This document shows, in pieces, positions 20,787 through 31,517 of a stretch of DNA of 64,000 nucleotides; position 1 is the first letter of the stretch; each line of letters starts with the position of its first letter. The stretch is taken from positions 124,001-188,000 of the forward strand of contig CAJQUW010001409.1 of the NCBI GenBank assembly GCA_907163375.1, given 5' to 3'. A program made the translations under genes and the position numbers. The notes under the pieces are model-generated. The model was not told where the DNA came from and searched no databases. It saw only the letters and a program-made list of their open reading frames with translations. This stretch comes from Prostheceraeus crozeri. Lineage: Eukaryota > Platyhelminthes > Polycladida > Euryleptidae.

Positions 20787-23700
20787 GTGTTCGAATGCCA
20801 TGATTTCAAGGGTCTAGACGAAAAAGACAGATTGTACAATTACCACTTGCGAATGCGTCATCTGTGTAACAAATGTCTACAACTGAAAGATCAAAACAAT
20901 CATCCAAAAACCTCTCACAAATGTGAGAGTAAGTGTACTATTGAAGGGTGTGCAGGTTTTCATCATGAATTATTGCATTTGACGGAGAAGCAGGCGTTGA
21001 AAAGGCCAGTAGAAAGCGCAAGAGTTATGCTCACGAAAATGAAAGACACTGCAACCGCAAAAGGCAATTATTATAAGCGTGATATCGGAGAGATTGAAAC
21101 AATTTTACCAACAGCTAGGGCTTTGCTTTATAACGGTGATAAAACTCGAGAACTGCGGATTGGCTTTGATTCATTGAGTCATATGACAATTTTTACGTCA
21201 TCATTAGTCAAAGAAATGAGTCTTGACACAACCAATGCTGGAACGTACAATGTTCAAGGATTTGGCGGTCACGAGTATACCGAAGAAACAGGGAAAGCAG
21301 TCAAATCTTTTATCGGTCCTGTGAATGGAGATTCTTCAAAGAAATTCCTTATTGAAGGGCACATCAAAAATGGAAGTATTTGCTCTCCTTTTGATGCTCT
21401 GAACATAAATCTGAACGAGTGTTCTCATCTTTCGAATTTGACTCTCGCCGATGAACTTCCTCAACCTGAATCTCCTATCGATATCCTTATTGGTGCCCGT
21501 TACTACTTCCAGTTGATGAATGGTACAGTAATATGTCCTGAAGATGATGAACTGGATATCAAGCCTATCGCCATCAACACAATATTCGGATACGTTATTG
21601 CTGGTCCATGTCACAAAAGGTTACTCGATGAAAAAGTCAAAAATAAAGCAAGCTTTCTATTGCAAAAATCTGCGAATACTTCGTGCCGTTTGGAGAAATT
21701 GGATGAAAAGTTGGAGCGATTCTGGGACCAAGATGCTATAGGATTAATTGACAAAAGCACGGTATATACATCTGATGAGAAAGAAGCAATGCAGCTATTC
21801 AACGCAACAACAACATTCGATGGGGAAAGATACGAAATTGATCTACCGTTCCATCCTGATAAACCTAAGTTCGAAAGCAATTATCACGAGGCTTTGAAAA
21901 GATTGCAATGTACAGAGAGGCAATTGCAGAAAAATCCTGGAAGAATGGAGACCTACGAAAAAGCAATAATGGAGTATTCTAATCTCGGATTTGCCAGAGA
22001 GCTAAATGAAAGAGAAGCTAACCAGATGATGCAATGCGAACATTTCTTCATTCCTCATTATGCTGTCTTCAAAGAGTCGAGTGTTTCAACCAAAGTGAGA
22101 ATCGTCTTTCATGCAAGCGCGAAAGCTGTAAACAACGTCTCACTGAATGATGCGTTACTTACCGGCCCAAATTTGCTTCCGGATATCACATCAGTGCTAC
22201 TACGATTTAGAATGCACCGATTTGCAATAACTGCTGATGTGCAAAAGATGTTCTCACAAACGAAAGTCAACTCAGACCATCATCGATTCCAATTATACCT
22301 TTGGAGACATTGCAATCCACGAATTCCCCCAAAAATATTTGCAATGGAGAGAGTTTTGTTCGGAATATCTTCCAGTCCGTTCTTGTGTATTTCTACAATG
22401 CACAAGCATGCTAAAGATAATGTTGAGAGATTTGGAGAAGCCTTTTACACATCAATCAGAGAAAACGTTTACATGGACGATGTACACGAAGGTGGGGAAT
22501 CCGAGGCAGAGGTTGTCGAAAAGTATAGTGAATTGATTGACTTCTTTTCCAGCGGCGGTTGGAATTTAACCAAATTTGCATCGAATTCTGCATATGTAAT
22601 GAGTCAAATCCCTATTGAAAAAAGACTGCCAAACCTCATTGTTGAATTTGATGAAAATGATTATGGGCTTGCTGCATCTTTAGGTCTCAAGTGGCATACC
22701 GTCCGTGATACCTTATTTTGCAACGTGAAAGAGAAAATCTTGAAACAAGACGACATTGTTACGAAGCAATCCATTCTGAGCAAACTGAGCTCAATCTACG
22801 ATGTATTTGGTTTCTTCGCAGCCTTTATCATTAGAGCTAAGATATTGATCCAAGAGTTATGGAAGGCTAAGGTTGGTTGGAATGAAAGCATAACTGGAAA
22901 TATCGAAAGCAAGTACCGACAATGGACAGGGGAAATTAAACTACTTCAGTCAATTGAAATTCCTCGCACTCCTTTCGAAAATATACGAAAGGATCAAATT
23001 AAGTCTATACAGCTACACGGATTCGCTGATGCATCGCTGACTGCGTATGGTGCAGTCTTCTACCTCCGAGTAGAAAGATTTGATGGCAAGGTAGAAGTCA
23101 CTTATCTAATGGCAAAAACGCGGGTTGCTTCACTGAAGAAACCCCCAATAGCTCGACTGGAACTTCTCGCTGCGCACAGTCTTGCAAAGCTGAAGCATTT
23201 TATTATGAATTCCGTGGGAAAACAGATATCGATCGATGAAATTTATTATTGGCTGGACTCCGAAATTTCATTAGCTTGGATTGCAAAGCCTAGTACTCAG
23301 TGGAAAAGCTTTGTTCGCAACCGTGTGCAAGAAATACATGATCACACATCAATATTAGACTGGAGACATTGTCCTGGAAAGAATAATCCTGCGAATCTTC
23401 ACAGTCGTGGTATGAAACTTTGAAGATTTGAAGACCAGTGATTTATATTGGAAAGGACCACCTTGGTTGATACTCGATAAATCCAGGTGGCCTACAAAAT
23501 CTCGAAAACAAAGCCTTTCAGAAGATGATGTACTTCAAATCGAAAAAGAATCGTATCCGCGGAAGACAATAATTGTCACAACCGACAAAGCGGAAGGTTA
23601 CCCTGACGCCATTGCAAAAATTAGCAATTATAACAAAATTCTACGAGTAACTGCCAGAATCCTACGATGGAAGAAGAGTGCATTGGAAAAGCAACAAGTC

Positions 23701-25104
23701 GAGAATGAGTTCCTAAGTGTTGAAGAATTATATGATGCAGAAAACTGTCTTATTCGTCGAGTACAACAAATTCGTTTCCAAAAGGATTACTTTAATTTAA
23801 GAAATGGACTTCCGGTGTCGAAAGATTCTTCAATAACAAGTCATGATCCAAGATGGGACAAGCAACGACAGCTCATAATTGGTGGGGATCGATTAGTCCT
23901 CTCGTCAATTCCAAATGAAACAAAATCGCCAATAATCCTCCCTCACAAAGATCAATTCGTACAGAAACTTATTCTTCATGTGCATACGACTAATTCACAC
24001 TGCTCTCAAGATACAACTTTGACCATTCTGAGGCAAAAATATCACATCGTACATTTCAGAGAAGAGGTGCGACGGGCACTCAGGAAATGTTTGATTTGCA
24101 GACATTCGAGCACTAAGCCATGTGGACAGAAGATGGGAATCCTTCCTGAAGAAAGAGTTAACATATCGCCTGCCTTCTCGGAGATAGGGTTAGACTTCAC
24201 TGGAGTTGTGCATCTGAAATCCTACAATAAGCGTACCACAAGAAAAGCGTATATCTGTATTTTTACCTGCACTCACAGCAGGATGGTTCATTTTGAATTG
24301 ACAAATGATCTAACAACCGAAGAATTCTTAGCTGCTTTACGTCGTATGATCAATCGCTGTGGATGTCCTCAAACAATTTTCAGCGACAACCAAACAACTT
24401 TCAAAAAGGCGAACAAAATTATCCGATATTCTGTGATGAAGACGATGGATGGATATATGAACGACGAAAGTGTCAACAAGTTTCTTGCGGATAACGGAAT
24501 ACATTGGAAGTTCATTGTTGAGCGATGTCCCCACCGAGGAGCATTCTACGAACGCATGAATCGTTCATTGAAAGAGCCTCTTCGCAAGATTTTGGGAAAT
24601 GCTTGTTTGAATTACACTGAAATGTATACTTTGCTGACGGATATAGAATCTTCGCTTAATCAACGTCCTTTGACATACATTGGAAGTGATCCAATGAATC
24701 TGAACCCGATAACCCCGACTCATTTAGCTTTTGGTCGACCTCTACGGTCATTCCCTTTGATCAAAGAAAACAAAAAAGAGCAGTTAAGTATTGGACGGCG
24801 TTATAAACATTTGCAAATGGTTCTCTCGCATTTTTGGAGAAGATGGTCGTCCGAGTACTTACCTACCCTGTCTGAAAGAAAAAAGTGGAAAACTGAAGAA
24901 CCAGTACCTAAGGTTGGTGACATCTGTTTGATATCAGAATCAAACACGACCAGACCGAATTGGCCCCTTGGACGCATAATTGAAGCCATTAAAGGTAGAG
25001 ATGGTCTGGTAAGAACTTACCGTCTACGAACACAAAAAGGTGTAATTACAAGAGCGGTACAAAAACTTCACTTGTTGGAAAAGGCCACAAGCGAAAAAAA
25101 TTGA
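20787..25104 (+). pseudogene. BEL/Pao Pol region (PR-RT-RH-IN)
   Basis: The protease-like domain is near GFDSLSHMTIFTSSLVKE. Reverse transcriptase has KVRIVFHASAKAVNNVSLND, DVQKMFSQT and the YMDD catalytic motif (NVYMDDVHEGG). RNase H has HGFADASLTAYGAVFYL and ARLELLAAHSLAKL. The integrase has a His/Cys zinc domain ending CLICRHSS, then GLDFTG and FSDNQTTF and the Glu of FYERMNRSLKEPL. A C-terminal integrase tail follows. All are typical of BEL/Pao. The region looks nearly whole with only a break or two. Confidence 0.92.
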
Positions 25105-25141
25105 CAATTTGGGCGATTCTGAATCGGCCCAAGGCGGGCAG

Positions 25142-25599
25142 TGTATCGAAGTACATAGCACATGGCCTCAATTTGCGCATCTGTGCCGAATATTTCTATG
25201 TTCCCATAATTTCTATTCACTAATCTTTTTCTATGATTGATAAGTTTAACGCAAATTTCTATGAAAAATTGTTAGCAAGTTAAGTAGACATTCTGTGAGC
25301 TACTAATTACAAAAATTCAAATGAGGTTATCGTTAACAACTACATGTACGAGCAACAGACTGTAAATTGGTCAAGAAAATATAAGAAACCTGTCAACTAA
25401 CTGGTCCTCCAAGGTTAATAAACCAACCACTTTCGTTGAGGTTACTTATTTCGGAGCCAATTTCATACCATTTTATTGTACAAACTTTATGGTTTCTTTT
25501 ATGAAACAAAGTGACTTCTAAAAATCAAACTTTTTCTTTTCAATTTTATCAAAAGGGTAAATTCAACCAGGTGAAAGCTGCCTCTATCACTCAGCTTTA
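25142..25599 (+). repeat. BEL/Pao 3' LTR
   Basis: 458-bp copy of the 5' LTR, preceded by a purine-rich stretch (AAGGCGGGCAG) in the position of the polypurine tract. Confidence 0.95.
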
Positions 25600-25604
25600 C
25601 ATGG

Positions 25605-25751
25605 TGTAGCTGCGTTCAAGAAGACCTGGATGCCCTCAACATCAGCAAACATCTTGCCCAAGATCGTGACCAGTGGAAACGAGCCATCAAACTCCGTCCA
25701 ACATCAAGCGATGGGAAAAGAAGGACGTAAAACCGGAAGTGAAGGGGAGTA
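25605..25751 (+). pseudogene. 5'-truncated LINE, downstream half
   Basis: The frame that ended KNTW upstream of the BEL element resumes as CVQEDLDALNISKHLAQDRD followed by QWKRAI, the usual end of this reverse transcriptase, with a stop shortly after. There is no poly-A tail. It is followed at 25752-25768 by the 17-bp word found at 18251-18267, so the two halves bracket the complete LINE insertion of about 520 bp. Confidence 0.75.
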
Positions 25752-25829
25752 AAATCTAGTTTGAACACATTTCTTTTACACAGCAGCATTTCATCTTTCA
25801 TATGCTTTTCAGTGACTTCCATTCAAATA

Positions 25830-27217
25830 CCGAGCGTTCCAAAAGTCCTCGTCGCTGGAAATATAAGTCAAAAATAACAAAAATGCTGCATTCTATGCAC
25901 GGTGTACGCAATTCAACTTCTGTAGAAATGATGTAGATATCTTTCGGGGCTCACGTAGATGTCTATGTTGTTCATGTGATGACATTTGTGTTTGAAAATT
26001 TGAATTCGAACAGTTGAACGAAAGGTGACGAAATAAGGCATATACGTTCATTCATTCTTTCACGATGAGTGGCGACAGCGAACTGACTATTGAAGAGAAG
26101 GTGACTTTAGTGGCGCATGCAATAGTAACAGGTAGTTGTACACGTGCAATAGAACAATTTGAGAAAACTTATGACAAGCTTGCTCCTCCAAGAACTACAA
26201 TCAGCTCGTGGAAGAAGAAACTCCTTGAAACAGGAAGTCTCATGGACAAGCCACGACCTGGTCGTCTGTCACTTGAAGACTCAAAATCGGCTGTGATCCA
26301 GTACTTAACTGAGAATTCAGATTGCACACAGCGGGAGATTTCTAGAAACGTCGGCGTTCCATTGGGAAGCGTAAACCAACGTCTAAAATCGTCTGTCATC
26401 AAGCCCTTTAAGTACACATTTGTTCAAGAGCTGAAGGAAGACGATCCAGACCGCAGACTCGAGTTTTGTGATTGGGTAGTGAGCCATACAGAGCGGTGGT
26501 GTAGGAGGATCGTTTTCTCCGATGAAAGCACGTTCTACCTAAATGGTCAGGTAAACAAACACAACCTGTTTTATTATTCGACCGAAAATGATCATCGCTT
26601 CAAAGAAACGCCAATGAAATCTGCTGGTATTACTGTGTGGGCCGCCGTCTCTTACAATGGTGTTGTGTTCCACATCTCAGATCACACAATGACTAAAGAA
26701 CGCTACGTTGCCATTCTACAGAATATTGTCTTACCCTTTCTCTCGGAAACAGACCATTATCAGCACGACGGGGCTCCACCTCATTTCAGCTTGTTGGCAA
26801 GAAGCTGGTTGAACGAGAACTTGCCAGGAAGATGGATCGGCAGGAGAGGACCTCAAGAATGGCCACCAAGATCCCCGAATTTGACTTTACTCGACTTTTG
26901 GCTCTGGTGCTATGTAAAAGATTAAGTCTATGCACGAGGAACTGAAACAAGCGATAGCATTGACACTGAATAGTGTCCCCCTGGATATGATCCGGAACTC
27001 ATATAGGGAATTCCATCGCCGCTGCCGTCTTTGCAAAGAAGAGAACGGAGCACATATAGAACATTTAGTTTAATTTCAGAGTGATTTCCAATGTTTTCAA
27101 GTCTTCGTGTTCTGACAATCACAATATATCTCAAGTTGCTCTGATTGAATTTGTTTTTGATAAAATTTAGATGAATCAATGGGTGAAATTTCTAGCGACG
27201 AGGACTTTTGGAACTCA
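25830..27217 (+). mobile_element. DD41D Tc1/mariner-superfamily transposon, near-intact
   Basis: TIR core GTTCCAAAAGTCCTCGTCGC (27 bp, 25836-25862 and 27188-27214) has one mismatch, and TA lies at each boundary (25828-25829, 27218-27219). The 1.39-kb size, single intronless transposase and TA target fit the Tc1/mariner superfamily. The catalytic spacing is DD41D (see transposase). Confidence 0.9.
26065..27073 (+). pseudogene. DD41D transposase, one apparent frameshift
   Basis: An open frame of 286 codons runs from ATG 26065, the first in-frame Met and close to the 5' TIR. Residues about 8-60 and 80-110 look like two helix-turn-helix units that bind TIRs, joined by a GRLS-type linker (KPRPGRLS). 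Catalytic residues are Asp153 (FSDESTFYLNG), Asp235 (YQHDGAPPHF) and Asp277 (LTLLDFWLW); 41 residues separate the last two. The frame stops at 26923-26925, just after CYVKD. From there a neighbouring frame continues MHEELKQAIALTLNSVPLD and ends REFHRRCRLCKEENGAHIEH to a stop at 27071, so a single extra base near 26921 explains the break. Otherwise it looks intact, implying recent activity. Confidence 0.88.
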
Positions 27218-27219
27218 TA

Positions 27220-28480
27220 ATAACTCAATAATAATTTCATAAAATATAATGTTGTATTTCATGTTTTTCTATGATGACATGACGGCATGCACGAAATTTC
27301 ATACCACACTGTGAACTATAAAACGAATATTTATCGGGTGAAATTGATGCACTAATGAATGACTCATTTTTGATTTATGAATGAGTATCTGCACTTTCAT
27401 TAAAGATTGCAGGTCATTCAATAATGGACAAAAGACACGATCTTTCTATTGGAAGCTGTTGTTGTGTTTCATCGAGCGTTTCCATGATCACTAAGTGAAA
27501 CCAGAATTATGTTATAATAAAGCTTTGACATTATTCTGCTTGTCAAGTGATATTAACTCGTTATCAAAGAACGCAACTTCCGTCAACCAAACAACCATTA
27601 GGAGAGAAAACAGGCGTACAACCGAAGGAGAATAGGAACCATTTCCGTTTTAAGAACTGAATAAAAAATCAATAGAGAGTCCTGTGAACAACGTGACTGT
27701 CTCCTTCATCGCAGTGAGTTCTATACAATATCTGATCATCTAGATAACATCGATATCATGTAAATATTACATTGATTGTAACAATAAGCACAATAACACA
27801 ATAACGACAGAAAAAATGATCATGGAGAAAATGCACTGAAGAGAAATATCGGATTCATGAACCGGAATATCATGAAATAACTTTGGTTTTGAGATTTCTT
27901 CATAAGATGAAAATAAATGGAGAGCACTGTTCCATTTAAGGGAATTATTAAGGGAACATTTTAGGGAAGAGTATAGTAACTTATAGATTTACGCATGTTT
28001 TGAGATTTTATGAGATTAATTCTAAAACATTCACATGCCATCGATTTGATAATGTTTACGCAATGAATTACTGACTTCATTTCCTGGTGACTTCGCTATT
28101 GATCTTGGCAGCTGCATACAATGTACAAAATAGAAGGCAAAACAACATCTTGAATATTTAACTTGTGGAAGAATGGCTACTCAGCGAAATCTTCCTGTTT
28201 AAATCTACCTAATAGTTCTTTACTCATCAATAATGCACCTCAGTGCCTCCGAAAAAGAAATTTACAATAATTGAAAGGAATAAGCGATAATCATGGAAAA
28301 GATGTTCGTATTGTAGGACTTGAATCAGCGTCCAAACCATGTAAGCAAGCTCTAACCAGTTGGTTCTCTGACAGAATGAGCTACAGTGGTCGCTGTTATT
28401 TTATTTGTAGTGCAGTACTTTTTTCGTATTAAATTTTTCCTATTCTCTGTCCCACACAAGTCACGAAGTTCATTTTTCAA
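27220..28480. other. Gene-free spacer
   Basis: No domain or terminal repeat is recognised. Confidence 0.4.
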
Positions 28481-29200
28481 ATGGCTCATTCACAGTCTGA
28501 CTCTCAATCAAAAGGTCATCGTCTGAAGTTTCGGAGCGATAACGTGAATGCGTGTCACGTCCTTGCCGGTGATCTGCCAACAGATTTTGATTTAGTACCG
28601 CACAATACTGATTATGATGAAATAAAAACGACGGCCTGGATGAATTCATTGCTCATTTCTTTAAGAATTATTTAAGTTTAATAGTATTGCGTGCTAAATA
28701 ATTTCGAATCTGGTAAATTTTCGTTGTAATGTAGCAAGCAGTGCTCTCATGGATCATGCGTTGAGCCAATCCTACTTATTTCGCTTCTAATCTTCGAATC
28801 AAAAGAGTCGATTCACTGACGGCCTTTATACATTGACAAATGATTTTACGCTGGTTGTTAAAATTCGGATCACAGACCAAGTTACATGTAGCTCTATTGC
28901 TCGTAACTATAAGGAAGTACTTGAATGGACAAAACGCAATCATTTGGAAATGAACATGAGAAAGTGCAAACAAAAGATGATCACGAACAGTCAACGTTTC
29001 ATCAATGATGGCCTCAAACTTGTGTCGCTCTCAATATTGATATTCGTCTAAAAATTCTCGGCATGATGTTTGAAAGAGATCTCGATGGAAAGAGCATACC
29101 AGCATATATCAGCCAAAAAAGCGTTATCTCGACTATCCGTGTTTCGTCAACTTGAGCCGATATTACCTCGACCTTATAGATCACTTAGCTTCAGTAAGTT
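28481..29200 (+). pseudogene. Decayed CR1/Jockey-type LINE ORF2 fragment
   Basis: The first piece (28481-28675) reads SKGHRLKFRSDNVNACHVLA then WMNSLLISL, resembling the linker between endonuclease and reverse transcriptase in CR1/Jockey-type ORF2. From about 28830 DFTLVVKIRITDQV occupies the usual Y-x-DD region, followed by EVLEWTKRNHLEMNMRKCK. From about 29050 a third frame gives KILGMMFERDLDGKS, then AKKALSRLSVFRQLEP. At least two frameshifts and the loss of the YADD Tyr show it is dead. Confidence 0.5.
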
Positions 29201-29240
29201 TTTCATGTACAAAGCCTCCATATTATTTAAATCAAAGCTA

Positions 29241-29597
29241 TTAGAGGCTATTAGAGTTGGATTTTTTAATTTTCAAACCACAACTACACTGGGATTTTAA
29301 TCTATGGTCAGAGATAGTCGACATTTGTAGACTGTGCTCCTTAATTCTAGTATTCATGTGTCGTGAGTTTCTACCAATGTAGGTAGTGCGATGATCAACC
29401 TCACAAGCAAGACGGTAAATTGCACATGACTTGAGAACTTTTGGATTGCGATCTTTGTTTAAAAAGATTTTCTCAATTTTATTGCAGATAAACACCCACC
29501 TAATTTGACAATGCCCAATTGAATGAAGATTAGGTGAGTAACAGTGCTTGATGTATTTATTATTCGACCTTGTTCGCGAGCTTCCAAACCTTGTCAT
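29241..29597 (-). pseudogene. Penelope-like element GIY-YIG endonuclease fragment
   Basis: On the minus strand: KEIF-like lead-in (EKIFLNKDRNPKVLKS), then AIYRLACEVDHRTTYIGRNS and RHMNTRIKEH. This is the GIY-YIG nuclease pattern found at the C-terminus of Penelope-like retroelement proteins. It is 118 residues and isolated; the reverse transcriptase is not seen nearby. An old fragment. Confidence 0.55.
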
Positions 29598-29829
29598 CCG
29601 TCAGGCGAATATCAATTTGACTACAAACTGCAACATCTATGCACACACGAACGATGCTTCTTGATCAGATATCAATGGTCACGGGATGACAATCACAAAA
29701 GTAGGGCATGGTGCTACTACATGGAAAAGTGCATGGCTTAGTATGGCTTTGACAATTATGAACACATGGTAACCACATTTCGAGGCAGCAGTAACCGCCA
29801 GAATTCGAAGCGAATGGCACAGGTTCAAG

Positions 29830-30257
29830 GAACCTATAACCAAGAGCTTGAGGGGAAAGTGTACGCAGCATGTGTCAGGCAACGTATAACCTGCGGGCGA
29901 GACGTGAGCTCTGCCTGCTGAACATGAAGAGCGTCTCAGTAGAACAGAGATGAGAATGGTGAGATGGATGCGCGGAAGATCATTCAGGGACAGAAAGATC
30001 AACAACGAGCTGGGAAAAGCTTTGGGCATCGATTCCATCAAAGACGTGTCATTCGCCCAAGCAGGCCGCGTTGGTCAGGAGATGTTGTCAGAAGAGAAGA
30101 CCAGGATTGGCTACGTGTCATGAGCATCGAAGTTGGCAGCAAACGCTCCAAAAGCCGTCCTAAGATGATCTGGAAGGAGACTATAGCGGCAGACATCGGA
30201 GCATCATTGAGAGGAAGACACAAAAGACCGAGAAAAATTGAGGGCAACCAACGATAG
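29830..30257 (+). pseudogene. LINE reverse-transcriptase C-terminal fragment
   Basis: Plus-strand frames read LEGKVYAACVRQ, then RTEMRMVRWMRGRSFRDRK with NNELGKALGIDSIKDV, and after a frame change RPRWSGDVVRREDQDW, SIEVGSKRSKSRPKMIWKET. This is the conserved C-terminal block of non-LTR reverse transcriptases. Stops and a frameshift show decay. It is the same general class as the LINE at 18268 but not the same copy. Confidence 0.65.
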
Positions 30258-30799
30258 ACGATTGTCAAACCCGGCGAAGATTTGAAGAAGAGGCCGTTAA
30301 AGGGAAAAATAATGGTGAAGACTGTATTTCATTTCCTTCACGCACTCGCGGCGATGTAATTCATGATTAATGTCATTCGATCACTGAAACAGATAATCGG
30401 CGTAATGAAGGGACATCTAACAATTTTAAAAAAGCTCTAGTTCCCGATTTCGGATCCTCATTTCAGTTACCGAACATATCTAACGTGGTGCTACAATCAC
30501 GATACAGGATTACAGGCATAGAAACAATACAAACTAGAAATGTACAGTGGAATTCACAAACATAATTAAATAAATGGCACAAGATGAAAAGGAAAAAAAT
30601 GTAAAATTTCAGAACAGAAAGATGCATACAATTTTTAGACAACGAAACAACGTCATTAAGTTGCAATAGAATGAATTTAAATGCTGTGGAATCGATCCCA
30701 TGAAAGTGATTTAGTGCTATCTTGATCAGCTTACCTCCATCGCTAACTACAATAGCCAGGCATTTGGTCAGATGATCAATTGGAACTCACCTTTATAAT
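30258..30799. other. Gene-free spacer
   Basis: Nothing is recognised. Confidence 0.4.
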
Positions 30800-31517
30800 A
30801 TAAACAGAATATTTAAATATAGAGTTGCATCTTCAGTTGAAAAATGGAAAGACACCTGAATAGCTGCTATTTCATCCAATGTCATCAGGAATCATCAGCA
30901 GGCATGGTTTACATCTCTTAGCATCGAACATAAAGTCGCAGCCATACCCGGGTTATTTTGAGATTTGCAATTAGAAATTCAGTGAAATTTCGACGGGCAC
31001 TCACTAGATATCACTTTAAACACACTACTGGCAAATGGCCTAAGCTAGTGTGCCTGAAATGCTGATTTTTCAAACACAAGGTAAATATAATAATTAAATA
31101 TTGAGTTGCATCCTCAGGCGCACTAACCTAGTCGATTTGGCAGCAGTGTGTTTAAAGTAATATTTAATGAATGCCCGTCGAAATTTCACTAAATAGCTAA
31201 ATTGCAAATCTCAACTTAACCCGGGCACGGCTGCGACTTTAAATAGGGAGTTGTATCGATGCTGAGAGAATTAAACTCGGCCTGCTGATGATTCCTGATA
31301 TTGGATGAAATAGTAGCTATTCATTTTAGCAGTTTCCATTTTTCAACTGAGGATGGAACTCAATATTTAATTATTCTATTTACATTGTGTCTACAAAAGC
31401 AGCATTTATCAATTATTTCGGGCGCACTAACTCATGCGATTTTCCAGTCGTATGTTTAAAGTAATATTTAATGAATGCCCGTCGAAATTTCACTAAATAG
31501 CTAATTGCAAATCTCAC
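30800..31517. repeat. Foldback family (GAAATTTCGACGGGC), three-arm copy
   Basis: The left arm (about 30805-31090) is inverted relative to a right arm (about 31115-31387). A third segment (about 31388-31517) repeats the inner part of the right arm in direct orientation, including a second CGACGGGC/GCCCGTCG landmark. Landmarks GTTGAAAAATGG, ATCATCAGCAGGC and CCCGGG match the copies at 4525 and 10133, but the arms here are more diverged. There is no coding. Confidence 0.7.

Larger units (their letters stand above)
18642..25599 (+). mobile_element. BEL/Pao LTR retrotransposon, young, nearly whole
   Basis: A 6958-bp element with two 458-bp LTRs (18642-19099, 25142-25599) that differ at about three positions, implying a recent insertion. 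A 5-bp duplication, CATGG, flanks it (18637-18641, 25600-25604). Between the LTRs lie a Gag region and a Pol region in the BEL order protease, reverse transcriptase, RNase H, integrase. It looks nearly whole, with about two or three breaks. It inserted into an older LINE fragment. Confidence 0.95.

Noticed and set aside
29679-30268. Minus-strand frames of 76-120 codons over the LINE fragment
   Set aside because: Antisense shadows of the plus-strand reverse transcriptase remnant.
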